A stretch of DNA of 64,000 nt, taken from Niabella yanshanensis (GTDB taxonomy: Bacteria; Bacteroidota; Bacteroidia; Chitinophagales; Chitinophagaceae). Below, in pieces: positions 8,936-17,495 of this stretch (the first letter of the stretch is position 1; each line of letters begins with the position of its first letter). The DNA lies in assembly GCF_034424215.1 (NCBI RefSeq), contig NZ_CP139960.1, positions 3,968,001 through 4,032,000 of the forward strand, written 5' to 3'. Below the pieces are notes generated by a model that was not told the DNA's origin, searched no databases, and saw only the letters and a program-made list of their open reading frames with translations. A program made the position numbers and the translations under genes.

Positions 8936-9400
8936 TCAAAATTTTGTTTTGCTTATTTTATCACTATAAAGTAAATACATTGGTAACGCTGCCGAGCCGT
9001 ACCAATCCAGCAGATCGTAGACCAGCAGCCCGGTTTTAATAGCCGGGTCGGTGAGCAGCAGTTTTTCCGCCTCTTCTTTGTTCCTGGCATTTAAAATAAA
9101 TAAGCCCCGGTATTGCTTGTCGTTTTTACCAAACGGTCCGGCTACCACCAGGTAGCCATCTTTTACCAGTTTTCCAATATTTTGCATGTGACCTGCGAAG
9201 ATCTGCTTCACCGAGTCCTTATCTGCAATTGCTGCAGGACCGGTTTTTAATAGTATCAACTGGTACATTTTCATACCGCGCTCATCTGATCCCAGGCTGT
9301 CAGCCAGGGATTTATTATAATCAGCATTGTTCTGTGCCTGTGCCTGTGCAGTAGAAAATGAGCACATAATTACCAGCAAGGCGAAAAAAATCTGTTTCAT
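8936..9400 (-). CDS. Exported YCII-related protein
   Basis: This 154-residue protein has a signal peptide (residues 1-20, ending AQAQAQ) followed by a YCII/dimeric alpha-beta barrel domain at about residues 40-135. The domain is recognised by the MYQLILLKTGP strand, an AGHMQNIGKLVKDG helix, VAGPFGKNDKQYRGLFIL, and the ending ALLTDPAIKTGLLV-like helix and strand. YCII proteins are small enzymes or binding proteins of mostly unknown substrate. Export to the periplasm is unusual, because most family members are cytoplasmic. It follows the DUF1569 gene by 29 bases on the same strand. Confidence 0.82.
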   Translation of the reverse strand: MKQIFFALLVIMCSFSTAQAQAQNNADYNKSLADSLGSDERGMKMYQLILLKTGPAAIADKDSVKQIFAGHMQNIGKLVKDGYLVVAGPFGKNDKQYRGLFILNARNKEEAEKLLLTDPAIKTGLLVYDLLDWYGSAALPMYLLYSDKISKTKF

Positions 9401-9429
9401 GACTTCAAATTAAAAAGTTACCAATGAAT

Positions 9430-9885
9430 TTAAACCCCGAATTGAGTAAGATGATGATCGAGGTGTTTGGCAAACATATTATTCCACTCGGTTTGAGTAA
9501 GTGCGCCAAATGAATGTGACTCTTTGCCTTCAAAATAAGGACCGCCCAACTCCTGTGTTTTGATCAGATAATCGATTAACCTCTTTTTTTCGACTTCATA
9601 ATTTTTGTGATCCGTAATAATAAATGCCGGCGCGGTACGCATATGATGAGGATACGGTTTTTCATTGACTATATTCTTTTTTACAAATCTCTTCAGGATC
9701 CATTTCATCAACCCTTTAGGTTTGGGGTGTTTGCCTGGCTCATACAGCATCTCGTAGGATACATTTACATGGGCCAACATCTGATCTATTGTCATTTTGC
9801 CCCAGTATGATTTTGTTTGTGGCGTTAAATTATTGATACGCGCAATGAACGTTACCACTCCTTCCGACGAAAACAGATTAGTCAT
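9430..9885 (-). CDS. DUF1569 (DinB-like) protein
   Basis: This 151-residue protein belongs to the DUF1569 family, a branch of the DinB/YfiT four-helix metal-binding fold. Supporting features are KMTIDQMLAHVNVSYEML near residue 30, with His in the usual metal position, and a C-terminal segment with the histidine pair KHLDHHLTQFG. The start at 9885 is chosen over an ATG 54 bases upstream because MTNLFSSEGVV matches the normal start of the family, while the extra 18 residues look like translated leader. DinB-like proteins include thiol transferases and damage-inducible proteins. The substrate is unknown. The YCII gene follows. Confidence 0.82.
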   Translation of the reverse strand: MTNLFSSEGVVTFIARINNLTPQTKSYWGKMTIDQMLAHVNVSYEMLYEPGKHPKPKGLMKWILKRFVKKNIVNEKPYPHHMRTAPAFIITDHKNYEVEKKRLIDYLIKTQELGGPYFEGKESHSFGALTQTEWNNMFAKHLDHHLTQFGV

Positions 9886-10017
9886 TTTATTTGGTTTATA
9901 TAAATGTACAACATGCGCTGATATTATTAATACGTTCATTTAACTGAGGGTACATGATGGTGGGTCTGTTAAAACTTCGTATTTTTAAGGCTATCTCAAT
10001 CAAACAAAAAAATATAC

Positions 10018-10614
10018 ATGAAAAAGATTCTTGCTATTGTTTCGATGTTGTTATTGACTTTTATGTTGCATGCTCAAAAGAGTTTTTGGCTTTTTAATGG
10101 TAAAAACCTGAATGGATGGACTGTGCACGGTACTGAAAAATGGTATGTAGAAAAAGGCGAGCTGGTTTGTGAAAGCGGACCTGATAAGGATTATGGTTAT
10201 TTATCCACTGATAAAAAGTATAAAAACTTTGAACTGACTTTAAAGTTCAAGCAGGAAGCAAATGGTAATAGCGGCGTTTTTTTTCGCTCTTCGATTGAAG
10301 GAGTAAAGATCAGCGGCTGGCAGGTTGAGGTAGCTCCCCTCAATAATAACACCGGAGGTATTTATGAATCTTACGGACGCGGGTGGATGGTGAAACCCAA
10401 GCCTGAAGATGAAAAATGGTTAAAAGAAGGCAAATGGAATACCATGAAGATACGCGTACTGAACGATCAGGTTACCACCTGGCTTAATGGCCACCAGATG
10501 ATCGATCTGGCTGACTCTAAAATAGGTGCCGCTAACGGGTTTATTGCTTTACAAATACATGATGGTGGTGGCATTAAAGTACGTTGGAAAGATATTATCC
10601 TGAAAGAATTGTAA
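10018..10614 (+). CDS. Exported DUF1080 (3-keto-disaccharide hydrolase-like) protein
   Basis: This 198-residue protein has a signal peptide (1-19, ending LHAQ) and a single DUF1080 domain with a concanavalin-like beta sandwich. Typical motifs are LFNGKNLNGW at 26-35, YLSTDKKYKNFELTLKFK, NSGVFFRS, GWQVEV and the late NGHQMIDLAD. Characterised relatives cleave 3-keto-glycosides after C3 oxidation of sugars by Gfo/Idh/MocA-type oxidoreductases. An exported Gfo/Idh protein is encoded 40 kb away in this window, but no such gene is adjacent. Periplasmic location is expected. Activity is inferred from the family. Confidence 0.87.
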   Translation: MKKILAIVSMLLLTFMLHAQKSFWLFNGKNLNGWTVHGTEKWYVEKGELVCESGPDKDYGYLSTDKKYKNFELTLKFKQEANGNSGVFFRSSIEGVKISGWQVEVAPLNNNTGGIYESYGRGWMVKPKPEDEKWLKEGKWNTMKIRVLNDQVTTWLNGHQMIDLADSKIGAANGFIALQIHDGGGIKVRWKDIILKEL

Positions 10615-10779
10615 TTAAACGACTGAATATTATTGAAAGCGTTGCCGGCATATGCAATTTCTTTTATTAACGTAATGGTTAAACCTTTTTCCTGAGGTCT
10701 TCATGCCTTGGTGGTTATAACATGCGGTTGTTACAGCAAATCAATCTCATGGGAACAATGGAATTCGTGGTAATTGAAA

Positions 10780-10787
10780 TACATTTG
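10780..10787 (+). promoter_or_regulatory. -7 promoter element of gltX, 4 bases from the start codon
   Basis: TACATTTG matches TAnnTTTG exactly and is followed by CGCC and then ATG at 10792. Transcription from this box would start at or within a few bases of the start codon, so a leaderless mRNA is implied. No clear -33 TTG was found. Confidence 0.6.
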
Positions 10788-10791
10788 CGCC

Positions 10792-12327
10792 ATGAGCGAT
10801 AAAAAAGTCAGAGTACGTTTTGCCCCCTCGCCTACAGGGGGCTTACATTTAGGCGGTGTGCGAACCGTTTTATATAATTACCTGTTTGCAAAAAAACACG
10901 GTGGTGATTTTATTTTAAGGATTGAAGATACCGACCAGACCCGTTTTGTGCCGGGGGCGGAGGAATATATTTTTGAGTGTTTGAAATGGGCCGGGCTGGA
11001 GCCGGATGAAAGCGTACAGCATGGTGGGAATTACGGTCCCTACAGGCAAAGCGAACGTAAGGCGTTATACCGAAATTATGCTGAACAACTGGTGGCGGAA
11101 GGGCTTGCTTACTATGCTTTCGACACACCTGAAGAGTTGGAGCAAATGCGGCAGCAGTACAAAACGGATGAGAATCCTGCGCCGCAGTATGATCAGAAAG
11201 TTCGTATGCAAATGCGCAACTCTTTAACACTGGATGGTGATACCGTACATGAACTGATGCATAGCGATACCCCCTACGTGATACGCATTAAAATGCCTGA
11301 GAACGAAACGGTAAGTTTTAATGATATGATACGGGGTGAAGTGAGTTTTAATACTTCTGTAGTCGATGATAAAGTATTATTAAAGGCAGACGGCATGCCT
11401 ACCTATCACCTGGCAGTGGTAGTTGACGATCATTTAATGGAGATCAGTCATGCGTTTCGTGGGGAAGAGTGGTTACCCAGTGCGCCTGTGCACGTATTGC
11501 TCTGGAAATATCTTTTTGGTGAAGATAAAATGCCTCAGTGGGCACATTTCCCCCTTATATTAGGTCCTCACGGAAAGCTTAGCAAAAGGGATGGCGCGAA
11601 GTATGGTTTCCCCGTGTTTGCGATGAACTGGAAAGATCCTAAAAGTGATGAATTGACAGAAGGGTTTAAGGAGAAAGGGTTTTTGCCGCAAGCGTTTATT
11701 AACCTGCTTGCCGTATTAGGCTGGAACGATGGTACCGAGCAGGAGCTCTTCTCGATAGAAGAAATGATTGATAAATTTTCGATGGACCGCGTGCATAGCG
11801 CTGGCGCTAAATTCGATTATGAAAAGGCGAAATGGTTTAACCAGGAATGGATCAAAAAACTGGATGCCGCGGCATTAGTTCCCAAAGTGCAGGAGATACT
11901 TACGGCGAAGGGAATTGAAGTTGCTGACCTTGCCTTGATGGGTAAGGTGATCGAACTGGTAAAAGACCGGTGCGTATTACTTACCGACTTCTACGAGCAA
12001 TCTTCCTACTTCTTTATTACACCGCAGGTAATTGACCTCGCAGCAATTCAACCCAAATGGAATGAAGCAAAGACTTTGTTTTTCCAGGAGATTATAAGAA
12101 ACTATCAGTTGGCGGCTATTTGGGAGGCACACGATCTTGAAAATAATTTTAAGGAAATCGCTGCTGCCAACCAGCTCAAACCGGGTGAAGTAATGCTGCC
12201 CTTGCGCATTATGCTGGTAGGAGGCAAATTTGGCCCAGGTGTGTTCGACATTGCCACGATCATTGGCAAGGATGAAACGATTAAAAGAATGGAAAATACT
12301 TTAAAGCAGTTGAGCTCAGGTCATTAA
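10792..12327 (+). CDS. gltX: Glutamyl-tRNA synthetase
   Basis: This 511-residue class I aminoacyl-tRNA synthetase charges tRNA-Glu in the cytoplasm. The Rossmann fold opens with RFAPSPTGGLHLGG, the HIGH-equivalent being HLGG at residues 19-22. The KMSKS-equivalent is KLSKR at 262-266. The C-terminal third is the helical anticodon-binding domain. The start is the ATG at 10792. The longer frame beginning with TTG at 10774 runs through the promoter box. A single gltX with tRNA-dependent or independent glutamine charging cannot be distinguished from this gene alone. It is flanked by unrelated genes. Confidence 0.97.
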   Translation: MSDKKVRVRFAPSPTGGLHLGGVRTVLYNYLFAKKHGGDFILRIEDTDQTRFVPGAEEYIFECLKWAGLEPDESVQHGGNYGPYRQSERKALYRNYAEQLVAEGLAYYAFDTPEELEQMRQQYKTDENPAPQYDQKVRMQMRNSLTLDGDTVHELMHSDTPYVIRIKMPENETVSFNDMIRGEVSFNTSVVDDKVLLKADGMPTYHLAVVVDDHLMEISHAFRGEEWLPSAPVHVLLWKYLFGEDKMPQWAHFPLILGPHGKLSKRDGAKYGFPVFAMNWKDPKSDELTEGFKEKGFLPQAFINLLAVLGWNDGTEQELFSIEEMIDKFSMDRVHSAGAKFDYEKAKWFNQEWIKKLDAAALVPKVQEILTAKGIEVADLALMGKVIELVKDRCVLLTDFYEQSSYFFITPQVIDLAAIQPKWNEAKTLFFQEIIRNYQLAAIWEAHDLENNFKEIAAANQLKPGEVMLPLRIMLVGGKFGPGVFDIATIIGKDETIKRMENTLKQLSSGH

Positions 12328-12370
12328 ACTGCTGATCCAACAGAGAGGCCATCAGGGAACAGAAGTCAGG

Positions 12371-12751
12371 CTAAGATCCGCCGTTAGCTTGTTCGTAGGC
12401 CTTGATGGCTTTTTTTGTGGCCAGTCCGCGCCAGCTTAATGCTAATACTTTCTTTAAAAGTTGGAGGTCGTAGTGATGAATCCACATGCATAGGTAGGGG
12501 TAGTTTTTGAAGTGATCGGGCAGGTGAAACAATTCTGGATGACTGTCTAAGTACTGGTCTCTTAGTTCGAACGTCAAGCGTATTGGAATAAAGCTGCCAC
12601 TTTCATGCAGCCGACACATTAATTTCCCTTTTACTTTTACCGACGGAGTTCCCTCGTGGGAAACAGCTTCCTCCGTTTCAGGAAACGACAATGCAACCTG
12701 TTTAACTGTTTCGAAATCGGCGGGGTTGTAGGCCGGTAGAGAGGATTTCAT
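12371..12751 (-). CDS. MmcQ/YjbR family protein
   Basis: This 126-residue protein of the YjbR/CyaY-like fold contains the family-typical VALSFPETEEAVSHEGTPSVKVKGKLMCRLHE stretch at about residues 16-46 and a C-terminal WRGLATKKAIKAYE helix. YjbR proteins have a double-wing DNA-binding-like fold, but their role is unproven. It is convergent with gltX (43 bases between the stops) and part of a run of small accessory proteins in this region. Confidence 0.85.
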   Translation of the reverse strand: MKSSLPAYNPADFETVKQVALSFPETEEAVSHEGTPSVKVKGKLMCRLHESGSFIPIRLTFELRDQYLDSHPELFHLPDHFKNYPYLCMWIHHYDLQLLKKVLALSWRGLATKKAIKAYEQANGGS

Positions 12752-12901
12752 ATTACATCTTTTTAGAAATGGTTAAAAAGGATTCTGTTGCAGTTCAGAA
12801 GCTCTGTTGTCTTTTACAGCATTGCCTGTAAAAGAATCTCCGGGTCTATTATGGATCATCCTGTTATGATCATGGGACAATCGTTGGAAGAAATAGAAGC
12901 A

Positions 12902-13402
12902 CTAAGGTGTGTCGCGCCCAATAAATCGCTCTTTTCCTTTTAGAAAATTAAGTGCGCGACTAATATTTTTCTTGAGGCTTTCCTGTGTTTTTAAACCAGA
13001 GAGATACCGGTTGATCTCTTTTCGGAGATAGGGCGCTAATTGGTCGTATACGGCTTTAGCTTCCTTATCTTTCTTAAGAGCCTGTTCAAACGCCACCGGC
13101 GCTTTTGTTTCAGGCGGCGCGATATTATTGTAAGCAATGGTGATCTGTATTCTTTCTCCAATGCGTTGTGGAGAATTAGGCAACATAGTGGTGTTGATAT
13201 ATAATCGCCACTCCCCCCGGAACCTGACCAGCGTTTGGTTATACGGCTCTCTGTTGACCGTGCCTTTAACAGGTATTGGCCCCTTGTTTTTACCTGCAGC
13301 CTTAAAAATGTTTTCAAGGATGAGGCCGGGTACCAATACAAAAGGATTAATGCCTATCAGGTCAATAGGCGCGGTGAATGAATGCATATTTGTTTTTGTC
13401 AT
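12902..13402 (-). CDS. DUF1905 / YdeI (OmdA-like) protein
   Basis: This 166-residue protein has an N-terminal DUF1905 beta-barrel-like domain (residues about 5-95, FTAPIDLIGINPFVLVP onward, with VRFRGEWRLYINTTML) and a C-terminal YdeI/OmpD-associated helical segment (about 100-160, VAFEQALKKDKEAKAVYDQL and FLKGKERF). The ATG at 13402 is preferred over one at 13474 because family members start just before this point, and because a -7-like TAACTTTA at 13475-13482 would put the RNA start inside the longer form. Two direct repeats upstream (13527-13563) may be an activator site. The biochemical role of the family is unknown. Confidence 0.8.
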   Translation of the reverse strand: MTKTNMHSFTAPIDLIGINPFVLVPGLILENIFKAAGKNKGPIPVKGTVNREPYNQTLVRFRGEWRLYINTTMLPNSPQRIGERIQITIAYNNIAPPETKAPVAFEQALKKDKEAKAVYDQLAPYLRKEINRYLSGLKTQESLKKNISRALNFLKGKERFIGRDTP

Positions 13403-13888
13403 TGAATAGTCGTCGCTTTTACTTATACCGGGTTGTTCTGAAGTATAGGCTTCAGCTCTCGTACACTGTACCATTAAAGTTACACAATAGGGGTGTTCGG
13501 CTAAGTATTGATCGGTTTAAAAGCGTCATTCATCGAAAAAATAAGGCCATTTATCGAAAAAATTACAGGTAACCGCTGCCAGGCAGTTCCTTTGTAGTAT
13601 TGAGGATGCCATGAGTTTCCGAGATAACTTCTAAACGTATTTGATAGCCCTTGCAATCATAACAGCCCGTATGGCGATCATCAATATACTATAGAAGCTG
13701 GTAACTGTTTCCAATAAGCTGCTGTGGTTCTAAACAAGTTTTTATGAAATCTTTTCTTAATGCGCCTTTTTTATTTTGTTGCGTTATAGCATCGGACTAG
13801 GGGTCGACTTTTAACGCATTGATAGTTAAGCGTCTCTTCTATAGAAACAAAAGTGTTCCCTCTTCGTAAACATATTTGTTATTATCTG
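13403..13888. other. 486-bp divergent intergenic region
   Basis: No gene is seen. It holds a -7-like TAACTTTA for the minus-strand DUF1905 gene (13475-13482), two 16-base direct repeats (13527-13563), and then about 300 bases of unremarkable sequence before the GNAT gene. Confidence 0.5.
13527..13563 (-). promoter_or_regulatory. Two direct repeats with a 21-bp period, candidate regulator binding site
   Basis: CATTCATCGAAAAAAT at 13527-13542 and CATTTATCGAAAAAAT at 13548-13563 differ at one base and start exactly 21 bases apart, which is two helical turns. They lie 45-90 bases upstream of the -7-like box of the minus-strand DUF1905/YdeI gene, the usual place for an activator. The arrangement resembles operators of LytTR-type response regulators. 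The protein that binds is not known. Confidence 0.5.
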
Positions 13889-14551
13889 ATGATTACCGCC
13901 CAAAAAAAAGATAAACCATTGGTGGTCGACCTGCTGGTTCAATGTTTTTGCGACAGTAAAAGCATTCACTATATCATAGAGAAGGATGCTGGAGGACAAA
14001 AGCATCTCAACATATTGATGTCTTATGCATTTGATCACTGTATGAATTTTGGCGAGATATTCCTTTCTGAGGACAGGCAGGCCTGTGCATTGATTTTATA
14101 TCCCGAAAAAAAGATCCTGTCAATAGAGTCGCTCTGGCAGCGACTGAGCCTTGTGGTGAAGTCGTCAGGTGCGAAGTACTTTAAAAAGATTGCCGCCAGA
14201 CAAAAAGTAATCAGGCAAATTCATCCGTATGATTTGAAGTTTCACCTATGGTTTATGGGTGTTAAGCCCGATGTGCAGCGGAAGGGAATAGGCAGCCGGT
14301 TATTAAAGGAGCTTATTGCCGAGTCAAAGCAGCAGAAACGTATGTTTTGTTTGGAAACACCTGATTCCAGGCATATTCCCTGGCTGCATAAGCATGGTTT
14401 TGGTATTTACCGCCAGCTCGACCTGGGACATCTGCTTTATTGTTTATTTCATAAGGATGTACTTTGGAAGGCGCATCCTTTTGATCAAACCTGGAAGCCA
14501 GGCCACGAAAAGAATGATAATTCTTTAAAAGGTGGCTTGAGATTGGTATAA
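13889..14551 (+). CDS. GNAT family N-acetyltransferase
   Basis: This 220-residue GNAT-fold protein would transfer an acyl group from acyl-CoA to an unknown amine. The CoA-binding motif A is clear: WFMGVKPDVQRKGIGSRLLKEL at about residues 129-150, with the QRKGIG pyrophosphate loop. A CLETPDS strand and an HKHGFGIYRQ motif B follow. The N-terminal half is divergent. The ATG at 13889 (MITAQKK) is chosen over a GTG at 13853 because the additional residues do not resemble family sequence. Its stop abuts the stop of the convergent HD gene with no base between them. Confidence 0.84.
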   Translation: MITAQKKDKPLVVDLLVQCFCDSKSIHYIIEKDAGGQKHLNILMSYAFDHCMNFGEIFLSEDRQACALILYPEKKILSIESLWQRLSLVVKSSGAKYFKKIAARQKVIRQIHPYDLKFHLWFMGVKPDVQRKGIGSRLLKELIAESKQQKRMFCLETPDSRHIPWLHKHGFGIYRQLDLGHLLYCLFHKDVLWKAHPFDQTWKPGHEKNDNSLKGGLRLV

Positions 14552-15088
14552 CTATAAAAGATAAATTTTATAGGATTGGATCAATTTACTGATCCTGTTT
14601 TCAAGGTAGGGATTACCGCCTTCCAGATAAGTTGCTATCGAAACTGCTTCTTCGAGGTAGGATGATTTTTTCGAAGCATTCCACAGCTCAGGTGGTTTTT
14701 GAAGGTTCGTGATTCTATCTGCTAATTTAACTGCCCATACTTCTTTTGGATGCGCTTTAATTCTTTTTAAACTATCCTGCATTTGTTCTGCCTTTGGCAG
14801 TTCTTCATTTTTGGTTAAAGCCAGTACACCGGCCGCAATGTCTTCGCCAAAGGCTTCACTTAGCTCCTCATAACTGGTATTGGTGTCTTCAATAGTGTCA
14901 TGCAGCAGCGCTACCTGAACGGCACTGGTAACATTAAAGTCCAGGGAGTGCTGGCTTGCAATTAAAATTTCCATAGCTACATTACACACATGCACGAGAT
15001 AGGGAAGCGGGGTTCCGGTTATGGTTTGCCCTGCGTGTTTGTTCGCCGCAAAACTGATAGCCTTTTGATAAGCAGATTGTAAATCCAT
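14552..15088 (-). CDS. HD domain phosphohydrolase, RelA/SpoT-hydrolase-like (MESH1-like)
   Basis: This 178-residue HD-family metal-dependent phosphohydrolase resembles the hydrolase half of SpoT and stand-alone MESH1 proteins, which degrade (p)ppGpp. Visible motifs are YLVHVCNVAMEI (metal His, about 30-41), LLHDTIEDTNTSYEEL (HD pair and catalytic ED, about 61-76) and VKLADRITNLQ (about 120). No synthetase domain is present, so it may be a small alarmone hydrolase. Other nucleotides are possible. It is convergent and directly abutting the GNAT gene. Confidence 0.85.
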   Translation of the reverse strand: MDLQSAYQKAISFAANKHAGQTITGTPLPYLVHVCNVAMEILIASQHSLDFNVTSAVQVALLHDTIEDTNTSYEELSEAFGEDIAAGVLALTKNEELPKAEQMQDSLKRIKAHPKEVWAVKLADRITNLQKPPELWNASKKSSYLEEAVSIATYLEGGNPYLENRISKLIQSYKIYLL

Positions 15089-15173
15089 AAAAGATATTTA
15101 AATTGAAAACCGTGTATAACAGTGCAATTATTTAGCCAATATAAACTGTACATAAGACGTTTAGCTGCACTGA

Positions 15174-15752
15174 TCAAAATTGTTTGGGCTTTTGTTGCCG
15201 GGCGGCCGATTCAACTACTTCATTAACCCGTTTAAGCCGCGTCTCAGGTCTTTTGGCTGATAAAATCCAATACAATATCATTTTTTTCACCGACTTGCTG
15301 AGTGTTTCAAAATATGCTTTGGATCCTTTATGTGCTTTGAACGATTTTTCAAGGTCCGGCGGGATTACTAAAGCATCTACTTCATCCAGTGTGTTCCATG
15401 TTCCGTTTTCCCGCGCGGTTTCTATTGCTTGATGCCCCGCTTCTTTCATCAAACCAGCCGCGATCAGCCGTTCTACCTTTTCCTTGTTTATTTTCGACCA
15501 GGTACTTTTAACCTTTCGTTTGCTAAAGAATTGTATAGAACTTTCTTCATCCCGCGTTTTCTTAGTACTGTCAATCCATCCAAAGCACAATGCTTCATCT
15601 ACCGCTTCACTCCAGGAGATGGTTGGTTTTCCGGATGCTTTTTTATACATCACTAACCATACGTTGTCCTGGTTTTTATGGTTTTTCTCCAGCCATTTTC
15701 TCCATTCCTTATTGGTTTTAGGGTAGAAGGTTTCAGTTGTTTTTTCTTGCAT
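15174..15752 (-). CDS. YdeI/OmpD-associated family protein
   Basis: This 192-residue protein of the YdeI family has TNKEWRKWLEKNHKNQDNVWLVMYKKASGKPTISWSEAVDEALCFGWIDS near its N-terminus and the C-terminal helix LEKSFKAHKGSKAYFETLSKSVKKMILYWI, which marks the OmdA part. Enterobacterial YdeI has been linked to bacteriocin and peptide resistance, but the mechanism is unknown. A second member of the broader family lies at 12902-13402. The gene stands alone, 85 bases upstream of the HD gene. Confidence 0.85.
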   Translation of the reverse strand: MQEKTTETFYPKTNKEWRKWLEKNHKNQDNVWLVMYKKASGKPTISWSEAVDEALCFGWIDSTKKTRDEESSIQFFSKRKVKSTWSKINKEKVERLIAAGLMKEAGHQAIETARENGTWNTLDEVDALVIPPDLEKSFKAHKGSKAYFETLSKSVKKMILYWILSAKRPETRLKRVNEVVESAARQQKPKQF

Positions 15753-15815
15753 GTACTAAGCTGTTTTTGGCAAATAGGGTTGGTTTTTTATTAAGACCAC
15801 TGTTGGAAGTATTCC

Positions 15816-16409
15816 TTATTTCCCGATTTTTCTGTTTATGAAAACAAATATGAATGAAATGGCCATAAAAAGAGCCAATATAATCAATGCATTCATTAAG
15901 GTTTGCTGCATTCCTATTTCTTTGACATTTAAAAAGGGGTAGGGGTAGAAGCCGGAGCTGTTACCTCTTATCAAGGTAAAGAGCAGATACGCCAACGGGT
16001 AAATACTCCATGCAAAAATTTGTGTATACCGGATTCCCTTTTTTTCGAACAGGCTCCAATAAACCAAAGCTCCAAGGGGAATAACAGAGTGCAGCAGTTC
16101 GTCCACCCATTTTTGAAGTCCCTGCGGATCCCAGATATGCCTTAGTGCCACCTGGTATACCAGGCCAACAATGACGATATAAACGGTTATAGCAGATAAT
16201 AAACCTTTAACCCTGGTAATGCGCCCGTCGAACAGCAGGGTGGTGAAATAAATGGCTACTGCAATATTTGTAAGAATAGTGAAATAGCTAAAAAAGCGGA
16301 TGGTTGCTTCTTCAACAGTATTCACATTGTTGTGAAGCATTAAAATGTATTGGGCTATTACGGCAAACCAACCGGCCGATGCCAGTAAGCCTGCAAATGA
16401 TTTTTGCAT
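15816..16409 (-). CDS. Pr6Pr family membrane protein
   Basis: This 197-residue protein has six hydrophobic segments (about 6-25, 38-60, 70-90, 105-125, 135-155 and 170-190). It resembles the Pr6Pr/FAR-17a-like family, with FFSYFTILTNIAVAIYF near residue 40 and a late YPLAYLLFTLIRG...YPYPFLNV segment. The function of the family is unknown in bacteria, and eukaryotic relatives are lipid-type serine hydrolases. The DUF5694 gene lies just upstream on the same strand (33 bases between), so the two may be co-transcribed. Confidence 0.78.
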   Translation of the reverse strand: MQKSFAGLLASAGWFAVIAQYILMLHNNVNTVEEATIRFFSYFTILTNIAVAIYFTTLLFDGRITRVKGLLSAITVYIVIVGLVYQVALRHIWDPQGLQKWVDELLHSVIPLGALVYWSLFEKKGIRYTQIFAWSIYPLAYLLFTLIRGNSSGFYPYPFLNVKEIGMQQTLMNALIILALFMAISFIFVFINRKIGK

Positions 16410-16442
16410 ACTATTGTTGTATGTTGTAGAACCGGGGTGCTA

Positions 16443-17495
16443 TTATTGAGTATTGTTGATGTTTTTTACAGCAACGCCAGGCATTTTTTCAAATATATCC
16501 TGCATGTATTTCCTGTGATTGGCTCCCGCTATCACTACTACTTTTTGATGGCCTAATGCCCTGGCAGTGTTCACAACATTTTCGCACATACCTTTATTAC
16601 GCATCAGCCACCAATGTATCTGTGATAGGATTTCCTCTTTGGGAAAATCTTTTAAATCATATAGCTCCGGGAAATAAAAATCACCTGAAGCTAAAATAGC
16701 TGAAGCCTCGTTGGTGTTCAACCATTCTGTAAACCGGGTTGATTCTTTTTCTATGTCCGAAACTGCTTCAAACCCTTTAATTCTCTTGGTTAAAAGAGCC
16801 TCCAGTTCTTTGGCATAAGAAGCTGTTGTGTCTTTTTTAAAAGCCTCAAACCGGGCATAAAATGCCAGGGCCGATGCAGACCAGTTTAGATCATAATCCT
16901 GGCAATCCATAGGTAGCAGTTCCCGGATATTCATTTCCTGCATTAAAGGAAATGCAATCAATGCATATTCCGAAGTTTTCAACCTTCTCATACTCCGGCC
17001 AGTCGTGTCTGAATCCGGGCTTAAGAGCGTACTGACATAGTTTTCAAGCTGAATATTGGGAAATTTTTTTAAATGATTCCATACCTGCCAATATTGATAA
17101 TGTGCATTGGAGACATCCTGGTTCAGGTAAAAGGCATGTGCCAAATCTGCTTTTAACCGGTAGTTTTCGGGGTTTGATATTACCCGTGTTTTTAAACTGT
17201 CAATGGTAATGGAAAGCCGGTCTGTTTTAATATCTCTGTTATTTCTGAGGGTTTTCAACCGCTTCATATTATCCTCTTTGCACCAGTAATCCATAACCAG
17301 CCGTTCGTCTTCTTTACTCAGGAATTCGCCGAAGAATGCAGTAGGTTTAAAGTTCCTGACTTGTGCATACAGATTCGACAGGTCCTGCCTGGGGGATTTG
17401 CTGTAGTTGTGCGCGACGCCAATTAATAATACATTAACTTTTTGCGCGTATGTATTAAAGGGTGCGAGAAGAAAAAATAAAAAAGAATATTTCAT
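16443..17495 (-). CDS. Exported DUF5694 (TraB/GumN-like) protein
   Basis: This 350-residue protein has a signal peptide (MKYSF..., cut after about residue 18, TYAQ). The start at 17495 gives that peptide, while the longer frame adds 17 residues of leader. The core resembles the TraB/EreA-like fold: GVAHN at 25-29, GEFLSKEDE with Glu about 58, and IAGANHRKYMQ near the C-terminus, which together give the His/Glu/His pattern of that fold. Some members are erythromycin-esterase-like or protease-like, but this branch has no proven reaction. It lies upstream of the Pr6Pr gene. Confidence 0.75.
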   Translation of the reverse strand: MKYSFLFFLLAPFNTYAQKVNVLLIGVAHNYSKSPRQDLSNLYAQVRNFKPTAFFGEFLSKEDERLVMDYWCKEDNMKRLKTLRNNRDIKTDRLSITIDSLKTRVISNPENYRLKADLAHAFYLNQDVSNAHYQYWQVWNHLKKFPNIQLENYVSTLLSPDSDTTGRSMRRLKTSEYALIAFPLMQEMNIRELLPMDCQDYDLNWSASALAFYARFEAFKKDTTASYAKELEALLTKRIKGFEAVSDIEKESTRFTEWLNTNEASAILASGDFYFPELYDLKDFPKEEILSQIHWWLMRNKGMCENVVNTARALGHQKVVVIAGANHRKYMQDIFEKMPGVAVKNINNTQ

